From Palsa-1392 sp036493915 (lineage in GTDB: Bacteria > Verrucomicrobiota > Verrucomicrobiia > Chthoniobacterales > UBA10450): a stretch of 37,508 nt of DNA. This document shows positions 18,566-26,434 of this stretch, piece after piece (the first letter of the stretch is position 1; each line of letters starts with the position of its first letter). Where the stretch lies: assembly GCA_036493915.1 (NCBI GenBank), contig DASXPA010000162.1, positions 1 to 37,508 on the forward strand, in the 5' to 3' direction. Both the position numbers and the translations under genes were made by a program. The notes under the pieces were generated by a model. That model did no database searches. It was not told where the DNA came from and worked only from the letters and a program-made list of their open reading frames with translations.

Positions 18566-21451
18566 ATGACCAGCGCCGAAATCCGCCAATCGTTTCTCGA
18601 TTTTTTTCGCGAGAAACAGCACACGATTGTGCCCTCATCGTCGCTCTTGCCCGATTCGCCGAACCTGCTTTTCACCAACGCCGGCATGAACCAATTCGTG
18701 CCGATCTTTCTCGGGCAACAAAAGCCAGCGTGGAATCCGCCGCGCACGGTCGACACGCAGAAATGCATCCGCGCCGGCGGCAAACATAACGACCTCGACG
18801 ACGTCGGCCTCGACACCTATCATCACACGTTTTTCGAGATGCTCGGCAACTGGAGCTTCGGCGATTATTTCAAAAAGGAAGCGATCGAGTGGGCCTGGGA
18901 ACTGGTCGTTAGGCGCTGGAAATTTCCGGCCGAACGTCTCTACGCCACCGTCTATCGCCCCGGCCTGAGCGAGCCTTCCGATTTCGACCAGGAAGCGCAC
19001 GACCACTGGCACCGGCTCTTCGACGCCGCCGGCCTCGATCCCGCCGTGCACATTGTTAACGGCAACAAGAAAGACAACTTCTGGATGATGGGTGACACCG
19101 GCCCGTGCGGTCCCTGCTCCGAGTTGCACGTCGATCTCACACCCGCGGGCGATACACGCGGCTCGCTAGTCAATGCCGGCGACCCGCGCTGCATCGAAAT
19201 TTGGAACCTGGTTTTCATCCAGTTCAACGCGGACCCGGATGGAACTTTTTCGCCACTACCCCAGCGCCACGTCGACACCGGCATGGGCCTCGAGCGTGTC
19301 ACCGCGATCATCCAGGGCACGAAAAATCTCACCGACTTCAGCGGCACGATTTCGAATTATGAGACTGACATCTTCCGCCCGATCTTCGACGAGATCGAAA
19401 AGCTGAGCGGCAGAAAATACGACTCGACTCTCCCGACCACAGCCAGCGCCGGCGAGTCGGAGCAGGAAAAAATCGACATCTCCTTCCGCGTCATCGCCGA
19501 CCACATCCGCACCCTCAGCTTCGCGATCGCCGACGGCATTCAGCCAAGCAATGAAGGCCGCGGCTACGTCCTCCGCCGAATACTTCGTCGCGCGGTCCGC
19601 TACGGACGTTCGTTAGGGCTGCACGAGCCCTTCTTCTACCAACTCGTCAACGTCGTCGGCCAAACGATGGGCGAAGTTTTCCCCGAACTGCGCGCGAAAC
19701 AGTCGCAGATCGCCGAGACGATCAGGCGCGAGGAAGACTCGTTCAACCGCACGCTCGATAACGGAACAGCGCTTTTTGAAAAGGCTATTAGTGCGGTGGA
19801 GACGGCGCCTCGCGATCTCGCCGACAATCCAGCATTGGCTGCTGATTACCGCGCTCAAGAGATGACACGCAATGAATCGGGAAGTTACGTAGCGACAAAC
19901 TTTGGTCGTTTCCAACGTGATCCGGACGGGAAAGTGCGAAAGCTCTTGGACGGAGGAATCGCGTTCACCCTGTACGACACTTATGGGTTTCCGCTCGACC
20001 TGACCGAGCTGATGGCTCGCGAACGTGGCTTCGTTGTGGACGTCGCCGGTTTCGAGAAGTTGATGGAGTTACAGCGCGAGCGGGCGCGCAAAGCGCAGAA
20101 GAAGAGGGCGATTGAAATCAGCGATGGCAGCACCCACGGCGCGACGAACTTCCTCGGCTACGAGCATGATCACACCGGCGCCGATGTCGAAAGTGTGGTC
20201 GAAGTCGGCGACAAACGCGGCGTTGTTCTGAACAACTCCGTGCTTTACGCCGAGATGGGCGGTCAGGTCGGCGATCGAGGGGAAATTGCCAGCGACACGA
20301 AAAGGTGGCTGGTCGTCGACACTCGAAAAACCGGCGCGAGTTTCGTCCACGTGATCGAGCGCGACGATCCGCCGTCGCCTAACGAACACGTTACTGTACG
20401 TGTTGATCGCGCGCGACGGTCGGCAATCGAGCGCCATCATACCGTGACGCATTTGCTGCACTGGGCACTCCACGAAATTGTCAACCGCGAGGCGACGCAG
20501 AAAGGCAGCTATGTCGGCCCAGAGAAGCTGACCTTCGATTTCTCGAGCGCCGCCCTAACGAAATCGCAGGTGCATGAAGTTGAGAAACTGGTGAACGAAA
20601 AGATCGCGGAGAACGCCGCGGTTTTCTGGACGGAAATACCCTATCCGGAGGCGAAAGCGCGCCCGGACATCATGCAGTTCTTCGGCGACAAATACGGCGA
20701 CCTCGTCCGCGTGGTGCAGATCGGCGGCGCGCCTAACGAACTCAACGGCTACTCGATGGAACTCTGCGGCGGCACTCATGTCCGTAGCACGGGCGATATT
20801 CAGTATTTTCGCATCCTCCACGAATCGGCGATCGCCGCCGGCATCCGTCGGATCGAGGCGGTGGCGGGAAACGCCCTCACGAATTGGGCGGAGGAGGAAG
20901 CGGCTCGGCAGGAAGAAGTTTTCGCCACCTTGCAGAAAAAGCAGAATGGTCTCGAGACCCTGCCCGCGTTCTCGAAGGAAACCCCCGCACAAATGGTCGC
21001 GAGCGTGGAAGCGCGCGCGGCGCAGCTCGAGAAGCTGGATAGCGAAGTGCGCGAACAGGAAAAGCAGAACGCCAAGGCTGCGAGCGCAGCGCTGCAGAAA
21101 CGCGCCGCCGAAATCGCCAAGGAGCTGCTCGCGGCGCACCGCGATGAGAAGTTTCTCGTCACGCGGGTCGCGGAAGCGGATGGCAACTTGCTTCAGGCGG
21201 TGGCCGAGATCGTTAGGGGAAGCTTCACCGGGCCAATCTTTCTGGCGGGATCCAGCGACGGTCGAGTCGACCTCGTAGCCGCGGTGCCGAAGGGGCTGAC
21301 CGATAAGTTTCAGGCAGGAACCCTGATTCAGCAGATCGCGCCTATCGTTGGCGGCAAAGGCGGCGGCCGACCGGAGAGTGCGCGCGGCGCGGGAAAGGAT
21401 GCCTCGAAACTCCAAGAGGCGCTCGACAAGGCGAAAAGCCTCCTCGCGTGA
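18566..21451 (+). CDS. alaS: Alanyl-tRNA synthetase
   Basis: This charges tRNA-Ala. The class II catalytic core starts at once (FLDFFREKQH, motif 2 region HHTFFEMLGNWSFGDYF, motif 3 near residue 230 with GMGLERVT). The editing domain has HHTVTH (about residue 632) and the Cys/His of ELCGGTH (about 735), and the C-terminal domain with the glycine-rich GGKGGGRPE ends the protein. It is about 80 residues longer than usual (961 versus about 875), mostly from an insertion near residues 405-460 and a short one near 290. No clear ribosome-binding site precedes the ATG. Seven exact dispersed motifs lie within it, the highest number of any gene here. It ends facing yebC. Confidence 0.97.
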   Translation: MTSAEIRQSFLDFFREKQHTIVPSSSLLPDSPNLLFTNAGMNQFVPIFLGQQKPAWNPPRTVDTQKCIRAGGKHNDLDDVGLDTYHHTFFEMLGNWSFGDYFKKEAIEWAWELVVRRWKFPAERLYATVYRPGLSEPSDFDQEAHDHWHRLFDAAGLDPAVHIVNGNKKDNFWMMGDTGPCGPCSELHVDLTPAGDTRGSLVNAGDPRCIEIWNLVFIQFNADPDGTFSPLPQRHVDTGMGLERVTAIIQGTKNLTDFSGTISNYETDIFRPIFDEIEKLSGRKYDSTLPTTASAGESEQEKIDISFRVIADHIRTLSFAIADGIQPSNEGRGYVLRRILRRAVRYGRSLGLHEPFFYQLVNVVGQTMGEVFPELRAKQSQIAETIRREEDSFNRTLDNGTALFEKAISAVETAPRDLADNPALAADYRAQEMTRNESGSYVATNFGRFQRDPDGKVRKLLDGGIAFTLYDTYGFPLDLTELMARERGFVVDVAGFEKLMELQRERARKAQKKRAIEISDGSTHGATNFLGYEHDHTGADVESVVEVGDKRGVVLNNSVLYAEMGGQVGDRGEIASDTKRWLVVDTRKTGASFVHVIERDDPPSPNEHVTVRVDRARRSAIERHHTVTHLLHWALHEIVNREATQKGSYVGPEKLTFDFSSAALTKSQVHEVEKLVNEKIAENAAVFWTEIPYPEAKARPDIMQFFGDKYGDLVRVVQIGGAPNELNGYSMELCGGTHVRSTGDIQYFRILHESAIAAGIRRIEAVAGNALTNWAEEEAARQEEVFATLQKKQNGLETLPAFSKETPAQMVASVEARAAQLEKLDSEVREQEKQNAKAASAALQKRAAEIAKELLAAHRDEKFLVTRVAEADGNLLQAVAEIVRGSFTGPIFLAGSSDGRVDLVAAVPKGLTDKFQAGTLIQQIAPIVGGKGGGRPESARGAGKDASKLQEALDKAKSLLA

Positions 21452-21452
21452 T

Positions 21453-21518
21453 TTGGAGGGACGGGCGCCGTCTCGACCGTGTCTCTGAACCTGGACGACA
21501 CGGCGGTCGTCCTTCCAA
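21453..21518. terminator. Nested inverted repeats between convergent alaS and yebC
   Basis: Outer arms TTGGAGGGACG (21453-21463) and CGTCCTTCCAA (21508-21518) pair with one mismatch. Inner arms CCGTGTC (21477-21483) and GACACGG (21497-21503) pair perfectly with a 13-nt loop. The position between two facing stops fits a bidirectional terminator, although there is no long T-run. Confidence 0.5.
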
Positions 21519-21530
21519 CATTCATCGCAA

Positions 21531-22262
21531 CTATTTCAGCGCCGCCCAGACACGATGGACGTCGTCGTGATCCTCAAGCGTTTGCAGGAATTCTCCGACT
21601 TGCTCGCGATCTTCTTCGCTCAGGTCTGGAAAATTTTTCGCGAGATAGCCGAGCTCGCTCGTCACGATCGTCCAGCCGTTTTCGCCCAGCCATCGCGAGA
21701 CGGCATGCAAATCGGTCGGCGTAGTGATGAAACGCGCACCCGTCGCGCTTTCGGGAATCTCCGGGTCGTCTGCATTCGTTAGGGGAACAAAATCCTGCGC
21801 GCCCGCTTCGATGGCAGCGGCTTCGGCGTCCGCCTTGGCGTCGGGATGATGCGCTTCGACGAGGCCAGCGTGATCGAAGAGAAACTTGTTACTCCCCGGC
21901 GCGCCAAGCTGGCCGCGTTTAAAAAGAACGCGAATCTCCGGCGCCGTCCGGTTCTTATTATCGGTCTGCACTTCCACGATTACGGGCACCTTGTTTGGCG
22001 CGTAGCCTTCAAAGACGACCTGCTCCAGCTCGAGCTTTTCGCCGCCGACACCGGCCCCTTTTTTGATCGCGCGCTCGATGACATCGCGGGAAACACTCTG
22101 CTTGCGCGCTTTCTCGACGACGGCGGCAAGGCGCGCGTTGCCGGCTGGATCGGCACCGCCCATCTTCGCCGCGACCATGATTTCTTTCACCAATTTGCCA
22201 GTCGCCTGCCCTTTTTTCAGACCAGCGACTTCGCGTTTGGCATGCAGCCATTGACGACCCAT
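21531..22262 (-). CDS. YebC/PmpR family protein
   Basis: This is a member of the YebC/TACO1 family, described as transcriptional regulators and, more recently, as factors helping ribosomes through proline stretches. The family start is clear (MGRQWLHAKR), followed by KLVKEIMVAAKMGGADPAGNARLAAVVEKAR (about 24-54) and the YEGYAP-like FEGYAPNKVPVIVE (about 84-97). Length (243 aa) is standard. The ATG at 22262 gives the canonical N-terminus. It is the last gene of a minus-strand run (lptD, ugd, rsmB, M29 peptidase, yebC) but is separated from the peptidase by 203 bp with a hairpin, so it is probably transcribed separately. Confidence 0.93.
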   Translation of the reverse strand: MGRQWLHAKREVAGLKKGQATGKLVKEIMVAAKMGGADPAGNARLAAVVEKARKQSVSRDVIERAIKKGAGVGGEKLELEQVVFEGYAPNKVPVIVEVQTDNKNRTAPEIRVLFKRGQLGAPGSNKFLFDHAGLVEAHHPDAKADAEAAAIEAGAQDFVPLTNADDPEIPESATGARFITTPTDLHAVSRWLGENGWTIVTSELGYLAKNFPDLSEEDREQVGEFLQTLEDHDDVHRVWAALK

Positions 22263-22414
22263 GGCGCTGATTTAACCAGCGCCGCGCCGCACAGCAAGTT
22301 CGGCGTTAATAGCGGGCGCTGTCCGTTGCGCACCTGCGCGTCGCTGAAACGGAACCACAATCGCTCTCCGCTGCCGTAACGGATGCGAAGCAACGGCCGG
22401 GCTTTCAAACAGCG

Positions 22415-22431
22415 GGCGCTACAACAGCGCC
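22415..22431. terminator. Small perfect hairpin after the M29 peptidase gene
   Basis: GGCGCT (22415-22420) and AGCGCC (22426-22431) flank the loop ACAAC. It lies 35 bp past the peptidase stop (minus strand). There is no U-run, so a terminator role is uncertain. AGCGGGCGCT also occurs nearby around 22310-22320. Confidence 0.35.
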
Positions 22432-22465
22432 ATGGCCATAGTCGGCGATGACCCCATAACTGCCT

Positions 22466-23575
22466 TTAGCGGAACTTCGTCCAGTTGAGCGATTGCAACG
22501 GCTTCGGCAGGAACTCGCCGTTTCGCCTGACGAGTTTGCCGTCGAAATAGATTTCGCCGCCGCCATATTCCTTGCGCTGGATGCAGACCATGTCCCAGTG
22601 CACCTGGCTACGGTTGCCGTTGTCCGCCTCCTGGTAGGCCTGCCCGGGCGTGAAGTGAAACGAGCCCGCGATCTTCTCGTCGAAGAGAATGTCGCGCATC
22701 GGCTCGCGGATGAAGGGATTGCAGCCTAACGAGAACTCGCCGATGTAGCGCGCGCCCGCGTCGGCATCGAGAATCTCGTTCAGCTTCTTCGTCTGGTTAC
22801 TCGTCGCCTCGACCACTTTGCCGTCGCGGAAATCGAGCCGGATGTTGTCGAAAGCGATGCTCTGATAAATGCTCGGCGCGTTGAATGTGACGTGGCCCTG
22901 GACGGAATCTTTCACCGGGCAGCTGAAGACTTCGCCGTCGGGAATGTTGCGATCGCCTCCGCAGATGATCGCGGAAATTCCTTTGATGCTGAAACGCAGA
23001 TCCGTCCCCGGCCCTTTGATCTGCACCTGATCGGTCTTTTCCATGAGCGCTTTCAGCGCCTTCATTCCTGGCTGCAACGTGCGATAGTCGAGAGTGCAGA
23101 CTTTGAAGAAAAAATCTTCGAACGCTTCCGTGCTCATCCCGGCGAGCTGGGCCATCGCCGGAGTTGGCCAGCGGAGCACGACCCACTTGGTTTTCTGCAC
23201 GCGCTGATCCTGCACCCCGCGCATTTTCTTCGCGACCAGCTTGAGCCGATCGATCGGAACGTCGGCCAGCTCGCTGATGTTGTTGCTCCCGCGGATCGCG
23301 ATGTAGGCGTCCATTTTCTTCATGCGCGACAGCTCATGCGCCGCGACGAGATCGAGCTGTTTGTCGACGGCGCCGCGCACGAGTTCGCGGCTGACCGTAG
23401 CCCGCTGAATTTGCGAAAACGGAATTCCGCCGGCTTTACGGGCGGCGCGGATGAGCGCGATCGTCATTTCCTCTGGGCAATCGAAGGACTCGATCAGCAC
23501 CTTCTCGTTGCGTTTCAGTTCGGTGGAATAGTTGACGAGGAGGGATGCGAGTTTGTCGAAACGGGCGTCTTGCAT
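22466..23575 (-). CDS. M29-family leucyl aminopeptidase (thermophilic metallo-aminopeptidase type)
   Basis: This is a cytosolic metallo-aminopeptidase of family M29 (AmpS/PepS/AmpT). The family's metal ligands are recognisable: Glu in PDGEVF (about residue 238), Glu in IGEFSLGCNP (about 288), His and Asp in the C-terminal segments SFHFTPGQAY (about 313) and QVHWDMV (about 331). Length (369 aa) matches. It probably acts as a dimer with two divalent metals, releasing N-terminal residues during peptide turnover. The ATG at 23575 gives MQDARFDKLASLLVNYS, the usual family N-terminus. It is downstream of rsmB with a 141-bp gap that contains a hairpin. One dispersed motif encodes Ser-Leu-Gly. Confidence 0.9.
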   Translation of the reverse strand: MQDARFDKLASLLVNYSTELKRNEKVLIESFDCPEEMTIALIRAARKAGGIPFSQIQRATVSRELVRGAVDKQLDLVAAHELSRMKKMDAYIAIRGSNNISELADVPIDRLKLVAKKMRGVQDQRVQKTKWVVLRWPTPAMAQLAGMSTEAFEDFFFKVCTLDYRTLQPGMKALKALMEKTDQVQIKGPGTDLRFSIKGISAIICGGDRNIPDGEVFSCPVKDSVQGHVTFNAPSIYQSIAFDNIRLDFRDGKVVEATSNQTKKLNEILDADAGARYIGEFSLGCNPFIREPMRDILFDEKIAGSFHFTPGQAYQEADNGNRSQVHWDMVCIQRKEYGGGEIYFDGKLVRRNGEFLPKPLQSLNWTKFR

Positions 23576-23696
23576 AGGCGGTTATCATTCCACCGCGGAT
23601 GTTCGATGCAAATGCGCTGCGCATCTGTAGATGTCTTCCTTGGGGGTGGCGCGGGAGGGAGACTTCCGCGGACTCTGTGGGCGTGGCGCCGCGTCG

Positions 23697-23715
23697 CGCT
23701 TCGAAGAGCGAAGCG
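23697..23715. terminator. Perfect hairpin just after the rsmB stop
   Basis: CGCTTCG (23697-23703) and CGAAGCG (23709-23715) with loop AAGAG, ending one base from the rsmB stop on the minus strand. No T-run follows, so it could be a 3' processing or stability element rather than a terminator. Confidence 0.45.
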
Positions 23716-23716
23716 T

Positions 23717-24952
23717 CTACAGCTCCAAGCGGGCGGCGAATGCGCCGTCGTAACCTTCATGAAAAGGGAGACTTTTTTGTGAAGTCGTGAGGCGAAAACT
23801 GGAATGCTCGCGCAGGAACTCTGCGACTACCGTTTCGTTCTCTTCCGGTTCCAGACTGCAGGTACTGTAGACTAACGAGCCGCCTGGTTTGAGGAGCGGC
23901 GCCACACTGCGCAGGATGGCAAGTTGCTGCGCGGGCATGCGCAGGAAATCCTCCGGACTCAGACGCCAGCGGACATCGACGCGGCGTCGCATCACGCCGG
24001 TGTTGCTGCATGGCGCGTCGACAAGGATTTTGTCGAACTTACTTTTGGCCAGCTCACCGGGGGATTCCAGCCAATCGCAACGGACGATGCTTTCGTTCGC
24101 GACGCCCAGCCTAATGAGGTTGCTCCGCAACCTCTCGAGGCGCGCTTCGTCGCGATCGGTGGCGATGAGAGCCCCGCTGTTGGCCATGAGCGCGGCAAGG
24201 CAGGCGGTTTTGCCGCCAGGCGCCGCGCAGGCGTCGAGCACCTTTTCGTTAGGCAACGGTTGCAGTAGTTTGCAGGCGAGGAGGGTGCTGGGATCCTGCA
24301 TGTAGCAATCACCGCTCGCGAGCGCTTCGGCTGGCTCAGGCAACGAAACGAACTGCGGATGCTCGGAGAGCGGAATACTCGCTGGATATTTTTGGGCGAA
24401 ATCGGGAACGCCGATTTTCAGCGGGTTGATCCGCGCATAATTCGGCGCCGGTTGATTGTTCCAGCGGCAGAGTTCTTCCGTGACCTCGGCGCCGAATTGC
24501 TGCCTCCATTTCTCGACAAGAAATTGCGGATGCGAAAAGCGCGTGGCAATCGGTTGCTCGCTTGCGAGCCTCGTTAGGTTGGCTTTTTCGCGGAGTGCGC
24601 GGCGCAGGATGGCATTGATTAACGAGCGTCTTCGCGGAGCGGTGAGTTCGACGGTTTCGAAAACAGCCGCATGGGCGGCGGTAGCGAGGAGAAAGACTTG
24701 GTAGAGGCCGAGGCGGAGGATATCGCGCGCGGTCGCGTCGACGGAGGCGGAGCGGAGGCGACCGATCCAGAAGTCGAGCAACGTGAGATTACGCAGGACG
24801 CCGTAGAAAAGCTCGACGGCAAAAGCGCGATCGGGGGCGCTGAGCGTACTGAGGGCGAACTTTTTCGCGACGATGCGATCAGCGAATACGCTGCCGCTAC
24901 GCCAATGTCGGAGACAGGCGAGAGCGAGGGCGCGCGGCGAGAAAACTTTCAT
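23717..24952 (-). CDS. rsmB: 16S rRNA m5C967 methyltransferase RsmB
   Basis: This methylates a cytosine of 16S rRNA using SAM. An N-terminal NusB-like RNA-binding domain (about 1-130) is followed by the Rossmann methyltransferase. The SAM-binding motif is CAAPGGKTACLAAL (about residue 240). The two catalytic cysteines of RNA m5C enzymes are visible in DAPCSNTG (about 312) and YSTCSLEPEEN (about 365). Length (411 aa) is normal. The ATG at 24952 starts MKVFSPRALAL. It lies 93 bp downstream of ugd; a copy of the intergenic repeat occupies the gap. Two dispersed motifs lie within (PNE and LTR). Confidence 0.93.
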   Translation of the reverse strand: MKVFSPRALALACLRHWRSGSVFADRIVAKKFALSTLSAPDRAFAVELFYGVLRNLTLLDFWIGRLRSASVDATARDILRLGLYQVFLLATAAHAAVFETVELTAPRRRSLINAILRRALREKANLTRLASEQPIATRFSHPQFLVEKWRQQFGAEVTEELCRWNNQPAPNYARINPLKIGVPDFAQKYPASIPLSEHPQFVSLPEPAEALASGDCYMQDPSTLLACKLLQPLPNEKVLDACAAPGGKTACLAALMANSGALIATDRDEARLERLRSNLIRLGVANESIVRCDWLESPGELAKSKFDKILVDAPCSNTGVMRRRVDVRWRLSPEDFLRMPAQQLAILRSVAPLLKPGGSLVYSTCSLEPEENETVVAEFLREHSSFRLTTSQKSLPFHEGYDGAFAARLEL

Positions 24953-24975
24953 CGAAGCTACAGTACGCGTGGCAA

Positions 24976-24998
24976 CCGCTGCGCGTAGGATGACAACT
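24976..24998 (-). repeat. Dispersed intergenic repeat, degenerate copy 3
   Basis: On the minus strand AGTTGTCATCCTACGCGCAG resembles copy 1 at 165-183 (same TTGTCATCCT start and GCGCAGC continuation). It sits between ugd and rsmB. Confidence 0.35.
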
Positions 24999-25045
24999 TA
25001 CCCGGCCATGAACTCCCGCCCCTGTCGGGTGCGGCGCGCTTTTCG

Positions 25046-26359
25046 TTAGACAGACTTCGCGTTTGGACGGCCGATCGACGTGTAGTGGAAGCCCAGCTGC
25101 TCCATCGTTTCCGGGTCGTAGAGGTTGCGGCCGTCGAAGACGAGCGGGGTGCGCATTTTCTCCTTCACCGCGGCGAGATCAACGTTGCCAAATTCGGCCC
25201 ATTCCGTGGCGACAATGAGCGCCTCCGCGTCTTCGAGCGCTTCCATCGCGCTGTTCGTCAGACGGGCGTCCGCGATCGATTCCACGGCGCCGGCTTTCTC
25301 CATCCCTTTTGGGTCGTAGGCGGCAACTTGCGCGCCTTCCTTGAGCAGATCGGCGACGAGGTCGATCGCGACGGAGGAACGAATGTCGTCGGTGTCAGGC
25401 TTGAAGGTGAGTCCCCAGACCGCGATTTTTTTGTCGCGCAAAACCCAGAGCGCATCGCGGATCGCTTTAAGAAAACGATCTTTTTGCCGGGCGTTGATCC
25501 GTTGCACTTCCTTCAATAAGTCGAAGGGCACGCCTAATTGCTCGCTGATGGTGATAAAGGCGGCAATGTCTTTCGGGAAACAGGATCCTCCGTAGCCGAT
25601 CCCGGCATTTAAAAAGTTGCGACCAATGCGGCGATCCATGCCGATACCGTCGGCGACTTTTTCGACATCGGCGCCGCTCGCTTCGCAGATCGCGGAGACG
25701 GCGTTGATGTAGCTGATCTTCAAAGCGAGAAAGGAATTGGCCGCGTGCTTGATGAGCTCGGCGCTGTTGACGTCGGTGACGAGGATCGGCGCCATGAAGG
25801 GTTCGTAGATCTTTTTCATCAGGTCGATCGCGCGCTCGCTGCGCGCCCCGATGACGATGCGATCGGGCTTCATGAGGTCGGCGACGGCGCAGCCTTCGCG
25901 CAAAAATTCCGGATTGCTGACGACGTCGAATGCGGCGCCGTGTTTGTTGTAGCGCCTAATCGACTCGGCAACTTTTTCGCCGGTTTTTACTGGCACGGTG
26001 CTCTTGTCGACGATGACGCGGTAATCGGTGAGGACGCCGGCAATTTCGCGCGCGACTTTTTCGATGAAGCTGAGATCGACGCTGCCGTCGGCATCCTGCG
26101 GCGTGGGGACGGCGATGAAGACGACCTGCGAATGATCGACGCCTTCCTTGATGCTGCCGGTAAAGCGGAGGCGTTTCGCGCCGACGTTGCGATGAATGAT
26201 GTCTTCCAGGCCGGGCTCGTAGATCGGGACTTTGCCCTGGGTGAGCGACTCGATTTTGCGCGGGTCGTTATCGACACAGATGACATTGTGGCCGACATCG
26301 GCGAAACATGCGCCAGTGACGAGCCCGACATAGCCGGAGCCAATGATTGAGAGATCCAT
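25046..26359 (-). CDS. ugd: UDP-glucose 6-dehydrogenase
   Basis: This oxidises UDP-glucose to UDP-glucuronate with two NAD+, feeding exopolysaccharide or LPS sugars. The N-terminal NAD-binding loop is GSGYVG (residues 7-12), then the conserved VPTPQ (about 84-88) and STVPVKTG (about 125). The catalytic Cys is in GGSCFPKD (about 259). The C-terminal UDP-sugar domain includes TFKPDTDDIRSS (about 322). Length (437 aa) is standard. The ATG at 26359 gives MDLSIIGSGYVG. A dispersed motif lies seven bases upstream of the start, and a one-mismatch version contains the stop. It follows lptD on the same strand (75 bp), which fits envelope synthesis. Confidence 0.95.
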   Translation of the reverse strand: MDLSIIGSGYVGLVTGACFADVGHNVICVDNDPRKIESLTQGKVPIYEPGLEDIIHRNVGAKRLRFTGSIKEGVDHSQVVFIAVPTPQDADGSVDLSFIEKVAREIAGVLTDYRVIVDKSTVPVKTGEKVAESIRRYNKHGAAFDVVSNPEFLREGCAVADLMKPDRIVIGARSERAIDLMKKIYEPFMAPILVTDVNSAELIKHAANSFLALKISYINAVSAICEASGADVEKVADGIGMDRRIGRNFLNAGIGYGGSCFPKDIAAFITISEQLGVPFDLLKEVQRINARQKDRFLKAIRDALWVLRDKKIAVWGLTFKPDTDDIRSSVAIDLVADLLKEGAQVAAYDPKGMEKAGAVESIADARLTNSAMEALEDAEALIVATEWAEFGNVDLAAVKEKMRTPLVFDGRNLYDPETMEQLGFHYTSIGRPNAKSV

Positions 26360-26434
26360 GGGAAATCGTTAGGTCGTTGAAGCGTTGAAACGTGAACCGG
26401 AAAATCCGATGATTCTCGAATTCACGGCCCGCCC

